This document shows, in pieces, positions 1-12,232 of a stretch of 64,000 nucleotides of DNA. Position 1 is the stretch's first letter. Each line of letters opens with the position of its first letter. Location of the stretch: NCBI GenBank assembly GCA_024663395.1, contig JANFAH010000001.1, forward strand, positions 3,038,001 to 3,102,000, written 5' to 3'. The DNA is from Pisolithus tinctorius. Lineage: Eukaryota; Basidiomycota; Agaricomycetes; Boletales; Pisolithaceae. The translations under genes and the position numbers were made by a program. The notes beneath the pieces are model-generated. The model was not told the DNA's origin and made no database searches. It saw only the letters and a program-made list of their open reading frames with translations.

Positions 1-148
1 TATGTGGTATGTAGTACATATGGGTACATACAAACATGATCCTCCAGGTCCATGGTCGGCAATACACAGTCAAGAGAAGAAAGCAAACTTCGTGTATGTA
101 GAAATTTCCGCGGCCCTGGTTCTCTCCTTTCTTCAACAATATTTGGAC

Positions 149-862
149 CTACACGTCTTCCTTTCTTCCCCTCTTCGGTCCTGATGCAGACGACGTAGAT
201 GGGTGATTACCAGACGCAGTCTCCATGCCAGCTCCGGGCTTCACCTGCTCTACATTCTTTTCTGACAACTTACCACCCCTTGTCCCCTTGCCCGCCTCCG
301 CTTGCACCTTTAGAAACTCCTCTCCCCTTATCCTCAAAAACTCTTCCAACAATATCGCATTCCTTGAATTCGCCTTGTACATGCCGACGATCACATCGCC
401 AATAGCAGGAACGACGCCTGCAGTTGCCGAAATGATACAATTCAACAACATCCTCCTGACCAGCCACCAAGGTAACTCTGCCTGCCGTGCTTTGCGCAGG
501 ACGAGAAAGTATGAGAGGATGAAATCTGCAAAGTCGCCAATAGCAGGAATAAGACCGATGATGACGGCCCACCCAAAGCGAAGGCCACAGAAAGAGAAGG
601 ATTTGTCAAGGTAATGGGCGCGGCGTTGGACAGATTTCAGTATTTTAGCATCGCGCTGGGATAGACCAGGAGGAATTTCGCGCTATGTGTTGCATGAGCT
701 TAGAGCTAGCACTGGGCAGAGATAGCGTATAAAACCTACCCTTCTGCGTTTCTGTCTACCCCGCTCATCCGTGTAGACCTCATACATCGGGTCCTGTGGA
801 GCATAGTCCTCGATATGCTTTGCGAACAACTTCACGCCGACATTCTGCATGTACGACGACAT
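149..862 (-). CDS. DUF4112 family membrane protein
   Basis: Two exons, 862-740 and 682-149, joined across a 57-base intron in phase 0, give 218 residues. The protein starts MSSYMQNVGVKLF and carries the DUF4112 pattern: two hydrophobic stretches each containing PAIGD (in VIIGLIPAIGDFADF and ATAGVVPAIGDVIVG, roughly residues 75-150), followed by YKANSRN and a polar tail rich in K, G and S. I infer an integral membrane protein with two helical hairpins. The molecular function of the family is not established; in fungi it is a single-domain protein of about this size, so the model looks complete. The start is the first in-frame ATG before the family-conserved region. The gene stands alone, with over 6 kb of gene-free DNA upstream. 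Family assignment is firm, function unknown. Confidence 0.85.
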
Positions 863-3800
863 CCTCGACGCTTCCGTGATTCCTTCGATGTGGTTGTGCA
901 GTAATTAAACTACAAAGCCGGCGAGGACACCGTAGAAACCGCCTAGCGACAATGATGATGGTGGTAGTGGTGGTAAGAGAAAGAAACTGCGCGAGAAGGT
1001 ATCCATGCCTGTAGTTACGTGCCTGTGGTACCCTCTGTGGGACAAGACAAAAAGAGTGAAGAACACGAGGACAGCCTTGTCCAAGTGACGTAAGTACATG
1101 TCTCGGGAGCCACAGTCTGGCGTCACCACGCCACCTTCCTCAAACCTCGACCAGTCAGCTCGGTTTTCGCAATTCTCGCCCAGTATGCAGCTAGGCCTGC
1201 AATTGTAAGGATGATGATCTTATGTGCATTTCTTGAACGTGCGTAATTTGATGTTCCATCACGCACCTTGAAGTGCATTTTTTTTGTAGGTAATGATACA
1301 CGCTTATGTCCCCGGCTTTGGCCAAGCGGTACACCGCAGCGCCATCACATTAATTAGCAGGTATGTGGTTACATTCTCCCCTGAGGTAGTAGCGTCGTTG
1401 CTGGAACGACCGCCTTCGTCCCTTGGGTCTGCCACCCTGCGTCTTCTACCCGAGAACCACGCACTCGACTCCCAGACGATGATCGGAGCTTTGGTACGAC
1501 GGTGTCGACCTAGACTGTGCTAGGTGGAGGACGTTGTGGTGGACTGCGTACTCCGTGCTGATCCTCTTGTGAAGGACATCCTTCTCCTGGCAGTATATCG
1601 AGGGGTCTCCAAGCAAAAATGGAGAAGGCCGAGCACAATACGTAGAAAAGGTAACGAGTGCAGGTTCTGTGAGACTTCTTTATGTGATCAGAAACGAACA
1701 CTAGTATCAACGGACTGTCCACTCCCAGGTGTGTTCTCTGCCACTATCTCCATTATTCATAACAATCGGGACTTGCCTTGGGATTAAAGAAACACACTTT
1801 ACAGGTCACATCCTCCTACGAGCTAAAACTGGGTCTTTACTATCGCAGCAAACCCTATCTATTTAATTTCGAGTAACACTGATATCGCTGAAACGGTTCA
1901 AGGGTGTTCCTCTTTCTGCATTGCAATCACTAACATCGTATCTCAGCCCTTACGTTTCGCGTTTTTCAGAGTCCATCACATTGTGTACATGCACCGATCG
2001 GGGGAATATAATTTCTCCATGTGCCAGCCTTCCTTGCGTTTGCAAGCTTACAGGACTTGACGCCACGGCGACTCCAAAGATAAAGATCGCGCCAGAATTC
2101 CCGAGCGACCTCACTACGGAATCCTCTCCCCCAACCACGGGCGAGGTCCACTGGGATAAATCAGATGCTGTATCCCCCAGAGCGTTAGACTGTACCCTGC
2201 ACTCCGTCGCACCATCATTTAGTATTGACCCGAGTCAACTCCGCGAGCCGTGAGCCAGATGGGGTGCTGCCGATGATTATCAAGCGCGGAGATTGAGCAT
2301 GCTTTTGCTAATGGAAATGGGTGTGCATTAGTCACGGCGTACGAGCTTCTCGTCTGTTCCATACACCAGCCACGACTGTCGAAAGCTGGTTTACTCATGG
2401 GCGAAGCGAGATCACCTAAAGCCATCGCAATAAGAAAGATGCTCGCACTTGCCAGCCTCGTGTAACGTGCAGTAGAGAAGTATGGCCAAGCGGTTAACTC
2501 GATAGGCAAATTCTGCTCAGGGGCAAGAACCCTATCGACTGATCGTTTTTTCTGATAATGTTGTTCATCATCTCCGAGGCACCGCGTCGTTCTTTCCCCG
2601 ATCTCCCGGCCAAACCGGCGACGATATCTGCAGGCGGGAAGAGTACTGCCCTCTCAAGTGAGCTACCGTCGACGGGACTAATCCCTGTCGAACGATTCCG
2701 TAAGTCCCATCTCCTTACTTTGTGTATGCTGATCCGAGGGTTGCCTTCTACTCCACTCCGCGCGTCATCAAACTTTCTCTTCTCGATTTGTCTATGTCTA
2801 TGATCACCTCGCTTAGGTGCAGAAAGAAACCGTTATTTGAAAATCGAGTGCTTTCTAACATGAGTGAGACTCTTCAGAGCTCTTCCTGCCCACTGTAAGC
2901 GCGATCGTTCCCGATGTCCGTGACTTTAACCTCGTGGGTAGGGTTCGTCCACGTCAAATTCCGTTCTTTGTACGACATTGGGGTCTAGCCATAAAACTGC
3001 GTAAGCGTGATATACTCACCGCCACCCCGAAACCTCATACACGTCAAGTGGCTAGGGAGAATGAGAACTTGGTGCGTCGTGTGCCCTATCCACGTAAGTG
3101 CCAGTCCCATAACTCGCGTTCCGTGGAGACAGTGGATAGTGGGGTTGGTAGGAAAGTGGGATGGCACCCGTGCAACCAGTTCAGAATGTGGAGCATGGAC
3201 CTTGTAGGATATATTACTGATGCTGACTGCGCTCGGGGACCGGACCATGGTATGCCGGTAGCTGTGTTAGCATCAATCCCTCCTCTCCATTAGTCACCAT
3301 CCGGTATTTTAATTTCTGTGCTAGATGTTTCTCCGTGATTACTGCGCGCAAGTTTGGATTCCCCGCTCTGAGGACAGCCGTGCTATCCACATCCATGTAT
3401 TATTACCCCTCGAGTCCATCCTCTTTCCATGGCACTGGGTACAACGCCGTCAAACAACCATGATCGCCGAGCCCAGCGCAGTAGCAACCGCAATTGTCTA
3501 AACCACCCTCGCCGGCAAGGGCGACTGCGGTTTGGAAACACAGCCCTTCCAGGGGAAAGAGTCGTCACGAGCTCTATGTCAATTCCGTTCAGGGGAAGCG
3601 GGTACCATGTATATATGACCAAGGGTGGTTGGCACGTCTGCCAAATAGATCGCTAGTTGACCGGTGGAATGGAGGTGATGAAGCCATGAAAATGGCGACG
3701 GACAACCTACACGAAATCACGACCCGAGACCCCTGGGATCGGGAGTGAAGCGAGATTTTGTACCACAGTATCCTACTTTTGGTTGCTCGTGATAAACCAG

Positions 3801-6800
3801 CGTGCTCTTCGTGAGGAACGCATTACGTGATGTCCCTAAGCATCTAGGTTCCTCAACGGCGGGGAGAAGAATAATCAATTCCGACATACTGTAGCCTGAG
3901 TAGTTACACCAGGATTTTGAGGCTTACAACGAAAGTAACATGTAGACGAGGATAGCTTTCCGTGATATAAAGTGGAGTTCTCGAGATATACCTGTGTGCA
4001 AACACGCATACCAGTCAATTGATGGAAACGAGGTAACCATACAGAATGTGCCTTCATATAACATACATCCAATGCTATAGCCTTCCAAAGCCATTGCCCT
4101 TCTTGACGGAAAAGTAGATTCGACTTATCAGTTCCTATCAATGCTAAGATAAACCTGGCGAATTGAGGTGCGCCGTCGAGAGTCCGACAAATGCACAAGG
4201 TAACACGGCGTCATACCTGAAACGTTCTACACGGACCCATAGGTGCAGGTAACATGGCACATATGTCTCGTACGTACCTCGGATGCTGTTTCGGGGTTCG
4301 ATAATTCCGATCGGAGAGCCTTTGATGTGTCTCCACTCGTTCTGGAAGTAGGTCGTAAAGAGAAACCGATGTGTTGGAGCGCCAGGCGGGCGGGGATTTC
4401 GCTGGAACAACGCTGCTCACGGCGAATTCAGTATGCCGCTGACCACACCTCCAGCCAATGGGAACGGAGAGTGCTCCGCAATACGCCAATGGTTGGGTTA
4501 GCGAGTATGAAGGAAACATGTGCACTCAATGTATGGTAAAGGTAAGTGCACGAGGACAACGCGTGGCTACCATCAGATTTTAGAACTGAGCGCCGCGTTC
4601 CTCTGATTAGAAAACGTACGACCGCATGATTGGAACTGTAAGTGATATCCACGGCTTATCGCCAGCACATTGAGGGGGCAGTGCTGAGAAATATATAATG
4701 AACGGAGCTTGTACAGAGTACTGCATGCAGCATAATACCCGGTGATTGAGAAGAGTACGTACAGTTTCATCCTAAGGCCTTCTCTGCTTCCGACTTCCGT
4801 AATACTTGCTTTCACCAACTATGAATGGATTTCAAAGTTCACTTCGCATTGCGCCAATGGCACGCCGCTAGCCATGTACTACTTGCGAATTACTGATGGT
4901 GAGAACGCACGTAACTGAGACTCCAAATGACATGTGTGCAATCAGGAACAGTATGGCCCACGTGAGGGCAGTCTAGACAGGTCATGAGCTTCACGCCAAC
5001 CCTTTGGTCACCTCGCGCCAGGCGAACCTTCAAGGGTACCGTCGCCAAAGGCCTGTATCACTAATGATTGTCACGGCTAGTCCATATTCATGCAAAAGAA
5101 ATCTCACAGGGCAGATGTCTATGGCCTGTAAAGAAAACAGGAGTCGACCCGTCAGTTCCCTTTTCGTCGTTGTTACCAAGTGTTCGTGTGAAGGCGTTGC
5201 ACGTTAGCATGAGATCTGAAGGTGGGGTTGAAATCGACGTAATTTAGACTCGCCCGATACCCCTCCACTGCGGATGTGCGGTGATATGTTGTACGTGTGT
5301 CCATCAATTCACACCGTATCCTACATCAGACCTGACGTTGGTGACTGTGTCCCCTACACGTGGTGGCTATCTTGCATGTAATTGACTTCGGGCGCTCACC
5401 AGAAGCCCTCGATCGGAAGCATTCAGAGGATTGTATCTCCCCGAGGAGAGGAAATCGGGCCAACGACATAACCGGCCCAGATAATGACATGGTCTATCCG
5501 GCTTTCCCGATCCACGAGCAAACAGCGAACCATGAAGATTGTTAGAAGCATTATTGCAGAGTCAATAAATCTACTCGGGCGTCGAAATTGGGTTTGGATT
5601 GCACCATGGCAACTTGCTCAGTCATCATGCAAAGGCCATACCAAGGGTATTTGCAGCAACGACAAGCAGGGCAGAGTTTTAGAGCCCAGCAGGGCATGTG
5701 GCACTGGCCCAAAAATACCATATCCGATCTCACTGTATGTCGTAAACATGCTGCGCATATCTGTTGTCTTCGCAACGCGGTATTCCATGATATGCAAAGA
5801 TGTGTTGGCTCAGGTTATCAGGTAGGAACGTGAAGACCTGAGCGTAGACAGGTTGGTGACTGTTCGTCAAAGTAAATCGGTGTCGGGGATATGGCGCTGC
5901 TGGCAGACATAACGACGTATGGCGTGACTGTGTGTATGGGTTGCAGATGTGAACTACAGATGCGCCAGACAGGCATAATCGGACATTACAAGGACTCCGA
6001 ATGAAGGTCGCGATCCGTTTATCGGAAGAATAGCGCCACTTCATTTCATGGTTTCGGGAAACAAGGGCTAAGTTATGTTGATGGAGCTCAAATGCGTTCG
6101 GGGGCAGACGGCGACGTAGAAGGGGGTAAGCAAAGCGCCGAGGACCTTTAAACTAGTGTCCGAAGCAATGGACAGCTTTGGAGCGAATACCAGGTTATAG
6201 CAACGTTCACATTGGGCAACAGTCAGCTTATGTGGCGGTCGCCACGGCCCGCTTCGGCATAGTGCGAGCGCTGGCCAGGGTTAGGACTTGGGTTAGTGTC
6301 AAACTGATGCGGCAGCATGCCGAATGAGTGGTCCTAACAATCTATTACAGTAGCGTGGTCGCTGGCGCCTTCAGGCTTGACTTTGTTCTACGCCGGTGGC
6401 GTCGAATGTTTGTGTATGGCTGCGCACGTGAAGCGCTCATATGTGTTGGTCAGCTCGGCGAGTCCCGAGAAGCCAGAATGCCGATCATGAGTTAGTGGTT
6501 GTAGTATGGTTTTACGAAGGGATGTTCATGGAAGATAAGATTGGGTGTCATTCAAAGTGAGAGGTGAGTGGGCGTGCCAACATTGTGATAGGAGTTGCGG
6601 CACAACTCAGCGGCGAGGTTCGCCAACGAAGATGAGGGATATCAGGCTCAGGGTAGGCTCTCCTAGGACGCCGCGCGGTGACGGGGGTGGGACAAAGTGA
6701 ATACTCGAAGAGGAATGGCTGGAATTGCTGTCCATGGCGACATCGGAACACAACTGGATGTGGTTGGGTGCATCTTGTGAGATAAGTGTGTGGACCAGAA

Positions 6801-7378
6801 ATTCCTGTCAGGGGAAGAGGCCCCCAAAATTTAGGCGAAGCGTGGCCTGTCAATATTACGATGCTGTACAATAAAATAAGGATGGAATTGCCTGCAGGCC
6901 GCAGGAAGCCAGCTAAAAAGGCAGCGGCTTAGGTGTTACAGGGCTTATCTCGAGGACTGAAGACGGCGTATCGATATCTGGGCCAGGAAAGAGTAATAAT
7001 TTATTTCCCTTGCGCACCCACCTGCCCCTCTCGCCCATTGAGCCCGAAAACGAGATGGATCTATGGACAGATCTGTGTGTCCCCAGCGCCGCACATCGTT
7101 ATGAGAACACGTCGTTTTTATGAGAAGAAATAACCTTGGAAAAAGTCATCTTGCGCTTACGGACGCATCCCAGATCTGTGCGTGGCACGCCCGATGACGA
7201 TCCTTGCGCGGGAAACCAACCCTGCTAAGCGTTATAAGTACGATCGCGTTCTTGCCCTGTCCTTTCTTTCTTCATCAACCAGCAGAAGACTCCGTGTCTC
7301 AGTCTGTCTTTGACCTTCTCGGTCCAGTCGCTTTCTTTCTTTGAGACCCCCAACGAAGCTTTGTCTTTCCGCCACGCC
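863..7378. other. Long stretch with no convincing gene
   Basis: About 6.5 kb between the DUF4112 gene and the small gene at 7379. Open frames here are short (at most about 115 codons), overlap on both strands, do not link through plausible 50-base introns and show no family motif. CG dinucleotides are present at an ordinary level, so it does not look like a heavily mutated transposon. I see no terminal inverted repeats, tandem repeats or convincing tRNA. It may hold non-coding RNA or be ancient unrecognisable sequence; nothing can be supported by eye. Confidence 0.5.
7233..7330 (+). promoter_or_regulatory. TATA element and pyrimidine-rich core promoter
   Basis: TATAAGTA at 7233-7240 is followed by C/T-rich tracts from about 7253 to 7330, ending some 50 bases before the ATG at 7379. 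A TATA element followed by a CT block is typical of well-expressed fungal promoters. This supports a real transcription unit downstream. The transcription start itself is not determined. Confidence 0.5.
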
Positions 7379-7890
7379 ATGACCACCGTTCCGCCGTCGA
7401 ATGCACAGGGTACTCGCGCCAACAAGCTCGTCGCGCTCCCTAGCCTGTCATGTGCACTCTCCTCTTTGCCCCAAGCGACAAGCCTGGCTAGTGTCTCTCT
7501 GCATCCGAGTATGTACACACAGCATGCGGCGGAAAGTGAAGCCAAGGTAATTCGCACCTCACGCACATTGGCAGTCGCTGACCGCGTCCCAATTTGCGTG
7601 AAATGCTCCTCAGCTCAAAAAGGTCCTCTCCAAGACCGCTGCGTCCCAACCGCAAACCCCACCCCCGCCGGCCGTACCTGCTTACATGAACCCAGTACGT
7701 ACACCCTTCGCCATAATTTGATGCTCTGAGCTTGAATGGTCTACCATTGTAGCCTCAATACCACCAGAACTCGCCCAACTCCTCGCCTCCACTAATGATG
7801 CGCAAGTCGGTACGTGTATCTCCAGCTTGGGCTCCTGCGTCATACTTACTGTTCGTCTCCGTATAGCAAAAACCAAAATTTCATGCCTGA
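7379..7890 (+). CDS. Small proline/serine-rich protein of unknown function
   Basis: Four exons, 7379-7546, 7614-7694, 7753-7809 and 7867-7890, separated by introns of 67, 58 and 57 bases, all phase 0 with good GTAAT/GTACGT donors. They encode about 109 residues: an uncharged Ser/Leu-rich N-terminal half, then AKLKKVLSKTAAS, then a Pro/Gln/Asn-rich stretch (PPPPAVPAYMNPP, SPNSSPPLMMRKS). I do not recognise a family. Three consecutive in-phase introns and the TATA/CT promoter argue that it is a gene. The 3' end is uncertain: the last intron could instead run to the acceptor at about 8009, giving a different Pro/Tyr-rich tail ending at the TAG near 8124. There is no obvious signal peptide, and no CaaX box in either version. 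Confidence 0.4.
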
Positions 7891-10139
7891 TCTGGTTACA
7901 TGTAGAATTTCCTGTTCTCGTTCTCGACTGCATTCGGCTCCGCATTCTTCGGCTTTGTTCTCAACTGTGTCGCCGGTTCCTCTTCCTCCCTTTCTGCTGG
8001 GGATCACTCTAGCCTTTTCCATTTTCAACGTCCTATTCGCCTTTCGACCATCCTCCGGTGCCATACAGCCGGCCGCCTTACACCCCACATTCTTCCCCAG
8101 CAATACTCTCACAGCATCGCATCGCATAGACATCATCCAATCGCTCGCAATCTACATTACACATACCATGGCATCTCTGGTTTCTTCGTTGCTCTGTCTC
8201 TAATCTAGGTTTTTCTGGTCTCGGTTCTCATTTTTGACCTGTTTTTCTCGGTCCTTCTAGTATCCGGTGCATTCGCGTTTTCACGCGTAACATAGATGGT
8301 TGCCATGTGGCATTTTCTACGTACCCTGTTTTGCGCTGGTCTACTTCGTGGCGCTTTCGGCGTGAGGTCGGACCTCAGTTTACGGGCACAGGTGGCCCGT
8401 TGGGTGTCCATCACGAGATTTCTGATACGTACTCGAGCTCATGATAGCGTGTCAGATTTTGATTAATGGGATATTTGGATATTGCTCGGGAACCTTTTGC
8501 CACTCCGCGATCATAGTCATGGAAATGTTCAAGTGAAAGGTATGTATGTACAGCACTTATGCAGTTCACCTCTAGCTAGAGCTTTATCCCTTTTTTTCTA
8601 TAGTTTCAAGTGCTGGACATATGATTTGTCCCCAATGATATGCGGAAGCATGTATGGAAGACTAGTGATATCGTTGTCCGTGTTGGTTGCAACCAAAATG
8701 CATGAGGGGGGAGGGAAAGAATACAGTGCCAAACTTGCCTGCATCAACTGATCAGGTTCCGTATGATGTGAGCAGGTGCCCCTTCCTGCTCACATTGTTG
8801 TACACTGGTAGAGGCCTTCACGACGTCGCTCAGCTTGTACACGGGACCTTCTTCACTCATGACGTCGCTGTCGACAGCTATGCTCGAACAACTAGGTGGA
8901 AGTGTTACTAGTAATATGGGAACGATAATCCATTCCGCCCCTTGGATACTTGTCTGAGAGACGAAGTGAATATCAGAATCCGACATTTTCTTGGATATCG
9001 CGTACACCTCTGACGGGCGTGCAGCGAATCGATGTCCTGTAGTGTTAACATCGCACCATCGTGAGCACCACTTACTACAAGCTTCGTCATCATTCGGCTG
9101 TTTGTATCGGATTAAAAGCTCTAAGCCTTCCTGCTTGAATCTTGATCAGTGGCTGTTGGTGAACACAGCTGCCGTGGCCTTTCTTAGGCTCGTCAGAATC
9201 CGCCTCAGCATCATCTTCCCGCAGTTCATCATTTTTATTTTGTGGTGATTCCAGGCGATGGCCATTTCAGGTTTGCGTTCCCGAATGCGCCGTATCTTGT
9301 GTGTGAAATTGGGGTCGGACTACGCGAACGAGTATGGTATTAAACGAGTAGAGTTGGTGATATCAGCCTTTGAGGAGGTCTGCGCATGGAAGGATGGTAG
9401 GAGATGTCGAAGGTCAATACACCAGGATGAAACACAGATACAGGCCTTGCCAATTCTATATGACCAAAATGGCTGGGCGTTCCGACATGCCTTCGCCACA
9501 AGTTTGACACCTCAAGTTTCTATCAATCGTGCCCGTGCGAGAATCCACCGAACCACCTAACTTGGGCTTGTGATTTATTTCGTCCATAACCTCTGAATGC
9601 TCGATCTTGGCCACAGAACAAGCTTTCCGCAGAGTAGAGGGTGAATTTGGAAAGGGAGAGACTTTGTCATTAGGAACGGTTTCCTTGAGCGAGGAGGATG
9701 TTGGGCTGGATCTCCTCTACTTTTCAGGCGGGGCCGCGTACTAGTGGCCTGGCATTTCTCCGAGAATGGGGACGCCACTGCCAGTCGTTGGGAAAGAACT
9801 TACCGCCGAATACAATCTAGCGACATTTCTGACATTCTCGGTCCGCTGCGAATGCCTAGTTAGCAGACATGACAGATCGCAGGGGTTCCTACCAGAACAT
9901 GTTGATCATAACTTGTTCGTGTGCCATCGGATATGGTCAAGGGACTGGATCAGTGAATGTCCCCTGGAAGACAATCGTACCCTCTCGACGTGAACCAGTA
10001 GCGGAGTCGGTGAGGAAGCCTTGAAAGTGCATCGCGGTGGAGGGCCAGTGTGGCTGTGACGTAGACTTGTCCTCTGTTCCCTACTCCAGCCTGCGGTAGT
10101 AGACTGCTAGTCCTCCGTGCAGTTCTTTCCGCCTTATCA
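7891..10139. other. Intergenic, no supported gene
   Basis: Roughly 2.2 kb between the small gene and ARPC1. The first 300 bases are pyrimidine-rich and may contain further exons or the 3' UTR of the small gene. The rest has only short unsupported open frames; the longest, 9258-9560 (+), 100 codons, has no motif I recognise. A CT-rich run just before 10140 is the likely ARPC1 leader. Confidence 0.4.
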
Positions 10140-11620
10140 ATGTCTGCCCCAGAAGTTTATTCCATCGCTCAGGCTCCCATTACTTGCCACACGTTCAACG
10201 CAGACCGCAGTCGTACGTCCTCAGGTTGCGAGTCCACTGATCGCTCAGCTCCTGATCGTTGGATTAGAGTTGGCGTTGAGTCTGAATGACAACAACATAA
10301 ATATCTACACTAAACAGGGGAAGGAATGGCAAGTAACAGAGACACTGAGCGAAGTGAGTACACATTTTCTAGGAAGGACATATCAGAGACTAATTATGCA
10401 TCCTTTCGACCGTCATTGGTAAAATTCAACTTAGCATGACAAAGCCATCACATCGGTTGACTGGGCACCACGTACGAATTGTATTGTGACAGCCTCGCAG
10501 GACAGGAACGCCTATGTGTGGTCCCAGTCTCTGGATCCAAACACTGGCCGGATGGTGTGGAAACCGACACTCGTGCTGTTGCGCATCAACCGCGCGGCAA
10601 CGTTCGTGAGGTGGAGCCCGAACGAAGATAAATTTGCAGTTGCGAGTGGCGCGAGGTACGTCTGCTGGACGCGATAGTCCCTGTGACGATTAACGCTGAT
10701 ATTGGTTTGACAGAACGATCGCCATCTGTTCGTTCGATCCCGAGAATAACTGGTGGGTCGCACGGCACCTGAAGAAACCTATCCGGTCTACAGTACTGTC
10801 AGTGGATTGGCATCCCAATAATGTACTGCTTGCTGCAGGCAGTGCCGATATGAAGGCGCGTGTCTTTTCGGCTTACATTAAAGACGTGGACAAGAGGTGA
10901 GTATTCTTTCCCAGCTGACCTGAGGTTGTGGAACCGAGCGGATTTTTCCACAGGCCTGCACCGACGGTATGGGGCGAGAAATTACCGTTTAATACTGTTT
11001 GCGGAGAGTATGCCAGCCTTACTGGGGGATGGGTCCACGCCGTTGGTTTCTCGCCGTCTGGAGACACGCTAGCGTTCGCGAGTAAGTGTTTTGATTGTCA
11101 TTACTGATGCGGTCTGACTGCAACCTTGCCAGGCCACGACAGTTCTATTACCATAGTTTATCCTGGTGGTCCTATGGTCTACACGATCCGGCTGCAGTCC
11201 CTACCTCACGTGACTCTTACCTGGACTGCGGAAGACACGCTCGTGGCAGCTGGACACGACTGCCAACCAATCGTCTACTCAGGCGGTCCCGGTGGTTGGT
11301 CGTTGGCGGGGACGCTCGACGACAGTGCCACCAAGACAGGAGCCACAAGAGTCGGCACTGTCGGTCGACTGAACACCGCAGCATTTAATGCCTTTAGGAA
11401 CGCAGACACGCGCGGTCATACATCGGAGACCGTGACCGACACTGAACTACATACTATTCACCAAAATACGATCACGAGTGTCCGTCCACATGAGGTGGGA
11501 GCTGGAGGTTCTGTTGCGCGAGTGAGCACAAGTGGAGTTGATGGTAAGCTGGTGATCTGGAACGTGTCTGCTGTGAGTGTGGGTGGGCTGGCAGGAAGAC
11601 TTGGGGCGATGAGGATGTGA
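10140..11620 (+). CDS. arpc1: Arp2/3 complex subunit ARPC1 (p40/Arc40), WD40 protein
   Basis: Six exons, 10140-10212, 10268-10353, 10435-10655, 10714-10896, 10954-11081 and 11133-11620, give 392 residues, the usual ARPC1 size. ARPC1 is the seven-bladed WD40 subunit of the Arp2/3 complex, which nucleates branched actin at cortical patches. The sequence follows the family from the start: [35 protein letters not shown] (blade 1), [20 protein letters not shown] (blade 2), [19 protein letters not shown] (blade 3), [20 protein letters not shown] (blade 4), [11 protein letters not shown] (blade 5), and a final [12 protein letters not shown] blade. The Pro/Ser-free insert between the last two blades is short. 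Introns are 51-81 bases with consensus donors. The gene converges on WDR59. The assignment is strong. Confidence 0.95.
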
Positions 11621-12232
11621 AGACTCGGTTAGACTGCTGTTGAAAGGTCATCGCTGGGAAGGCACCGTCGCCAGCGTCAACGACTCTCTTACTTCGAAAA
11701 CAGATGGGTTAGGATACGTTTACATAAAGGTACAAGACATGTATTCAAGTAAGAATGTAGGAGACATTGAAATGGTGGAAGAAAATGGGAAGGAGTGAGT
11801 GTTACAAAGGCACGAGCACATGCAGTTAAGGACAACAATATCACATTTAGCACACTATTCCTGCATTACTCTCGCGGCCATCCAGATTTCACGACCATTA
11901 TTTACTACGAGTGTCCGGGTTGCTCAGGTCAGGTCAACTGTGCACCTGGAGGCAAGCCCCTGGCAGTCTCGTGGCAAAGTGTCGTTGCACTCGCGTCGGT
12001 AGCCTGGGACCTCCTTGGTTGCCAGGCTTTGCTGTGGAGCTACGTCGGTGGGTCTGCTACCCCAGTGTTCCAGAGGTGGTTCCCCGCCGACACCCACCGA
12101 TCGATATTACATGGGGATTCACACCACTGGCGAATCGCGCCTTTCACTTGGAAAGTCATCAGTGATGGGACCACTCGACTTGCACTCGACCGTATGATAT
12201 CAAATGCAGTGCATATACCTAGGGTAATTGTA
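11621..12232. other. Convergent intergenic region between ARPC1 and WDR59
   Basis: About 610 bases between two stop codons facing each other. It should hold both 3' UTRs. Open frames on the plus strand (for example 11795-12244) have no coding character and end inside the WDR59 terminal exon. Confidence 0.5.

Noticed and set aside
2470..2545. Possible tRNA: TGGCCAAGCGGTT resembles a Leu/Ser tRNA D-arm with A box.
   Set aside because: No matching T-arm with GTTCGA-type B box and no acceptor-stem pairing in the following 80 bases.
4285..4315. GGGGTTCGATA, similar to a tRNA B box.
   Set aside because: The T-loop would be ten bases instead of seven, and no A box or acceptor stem lies upstream.
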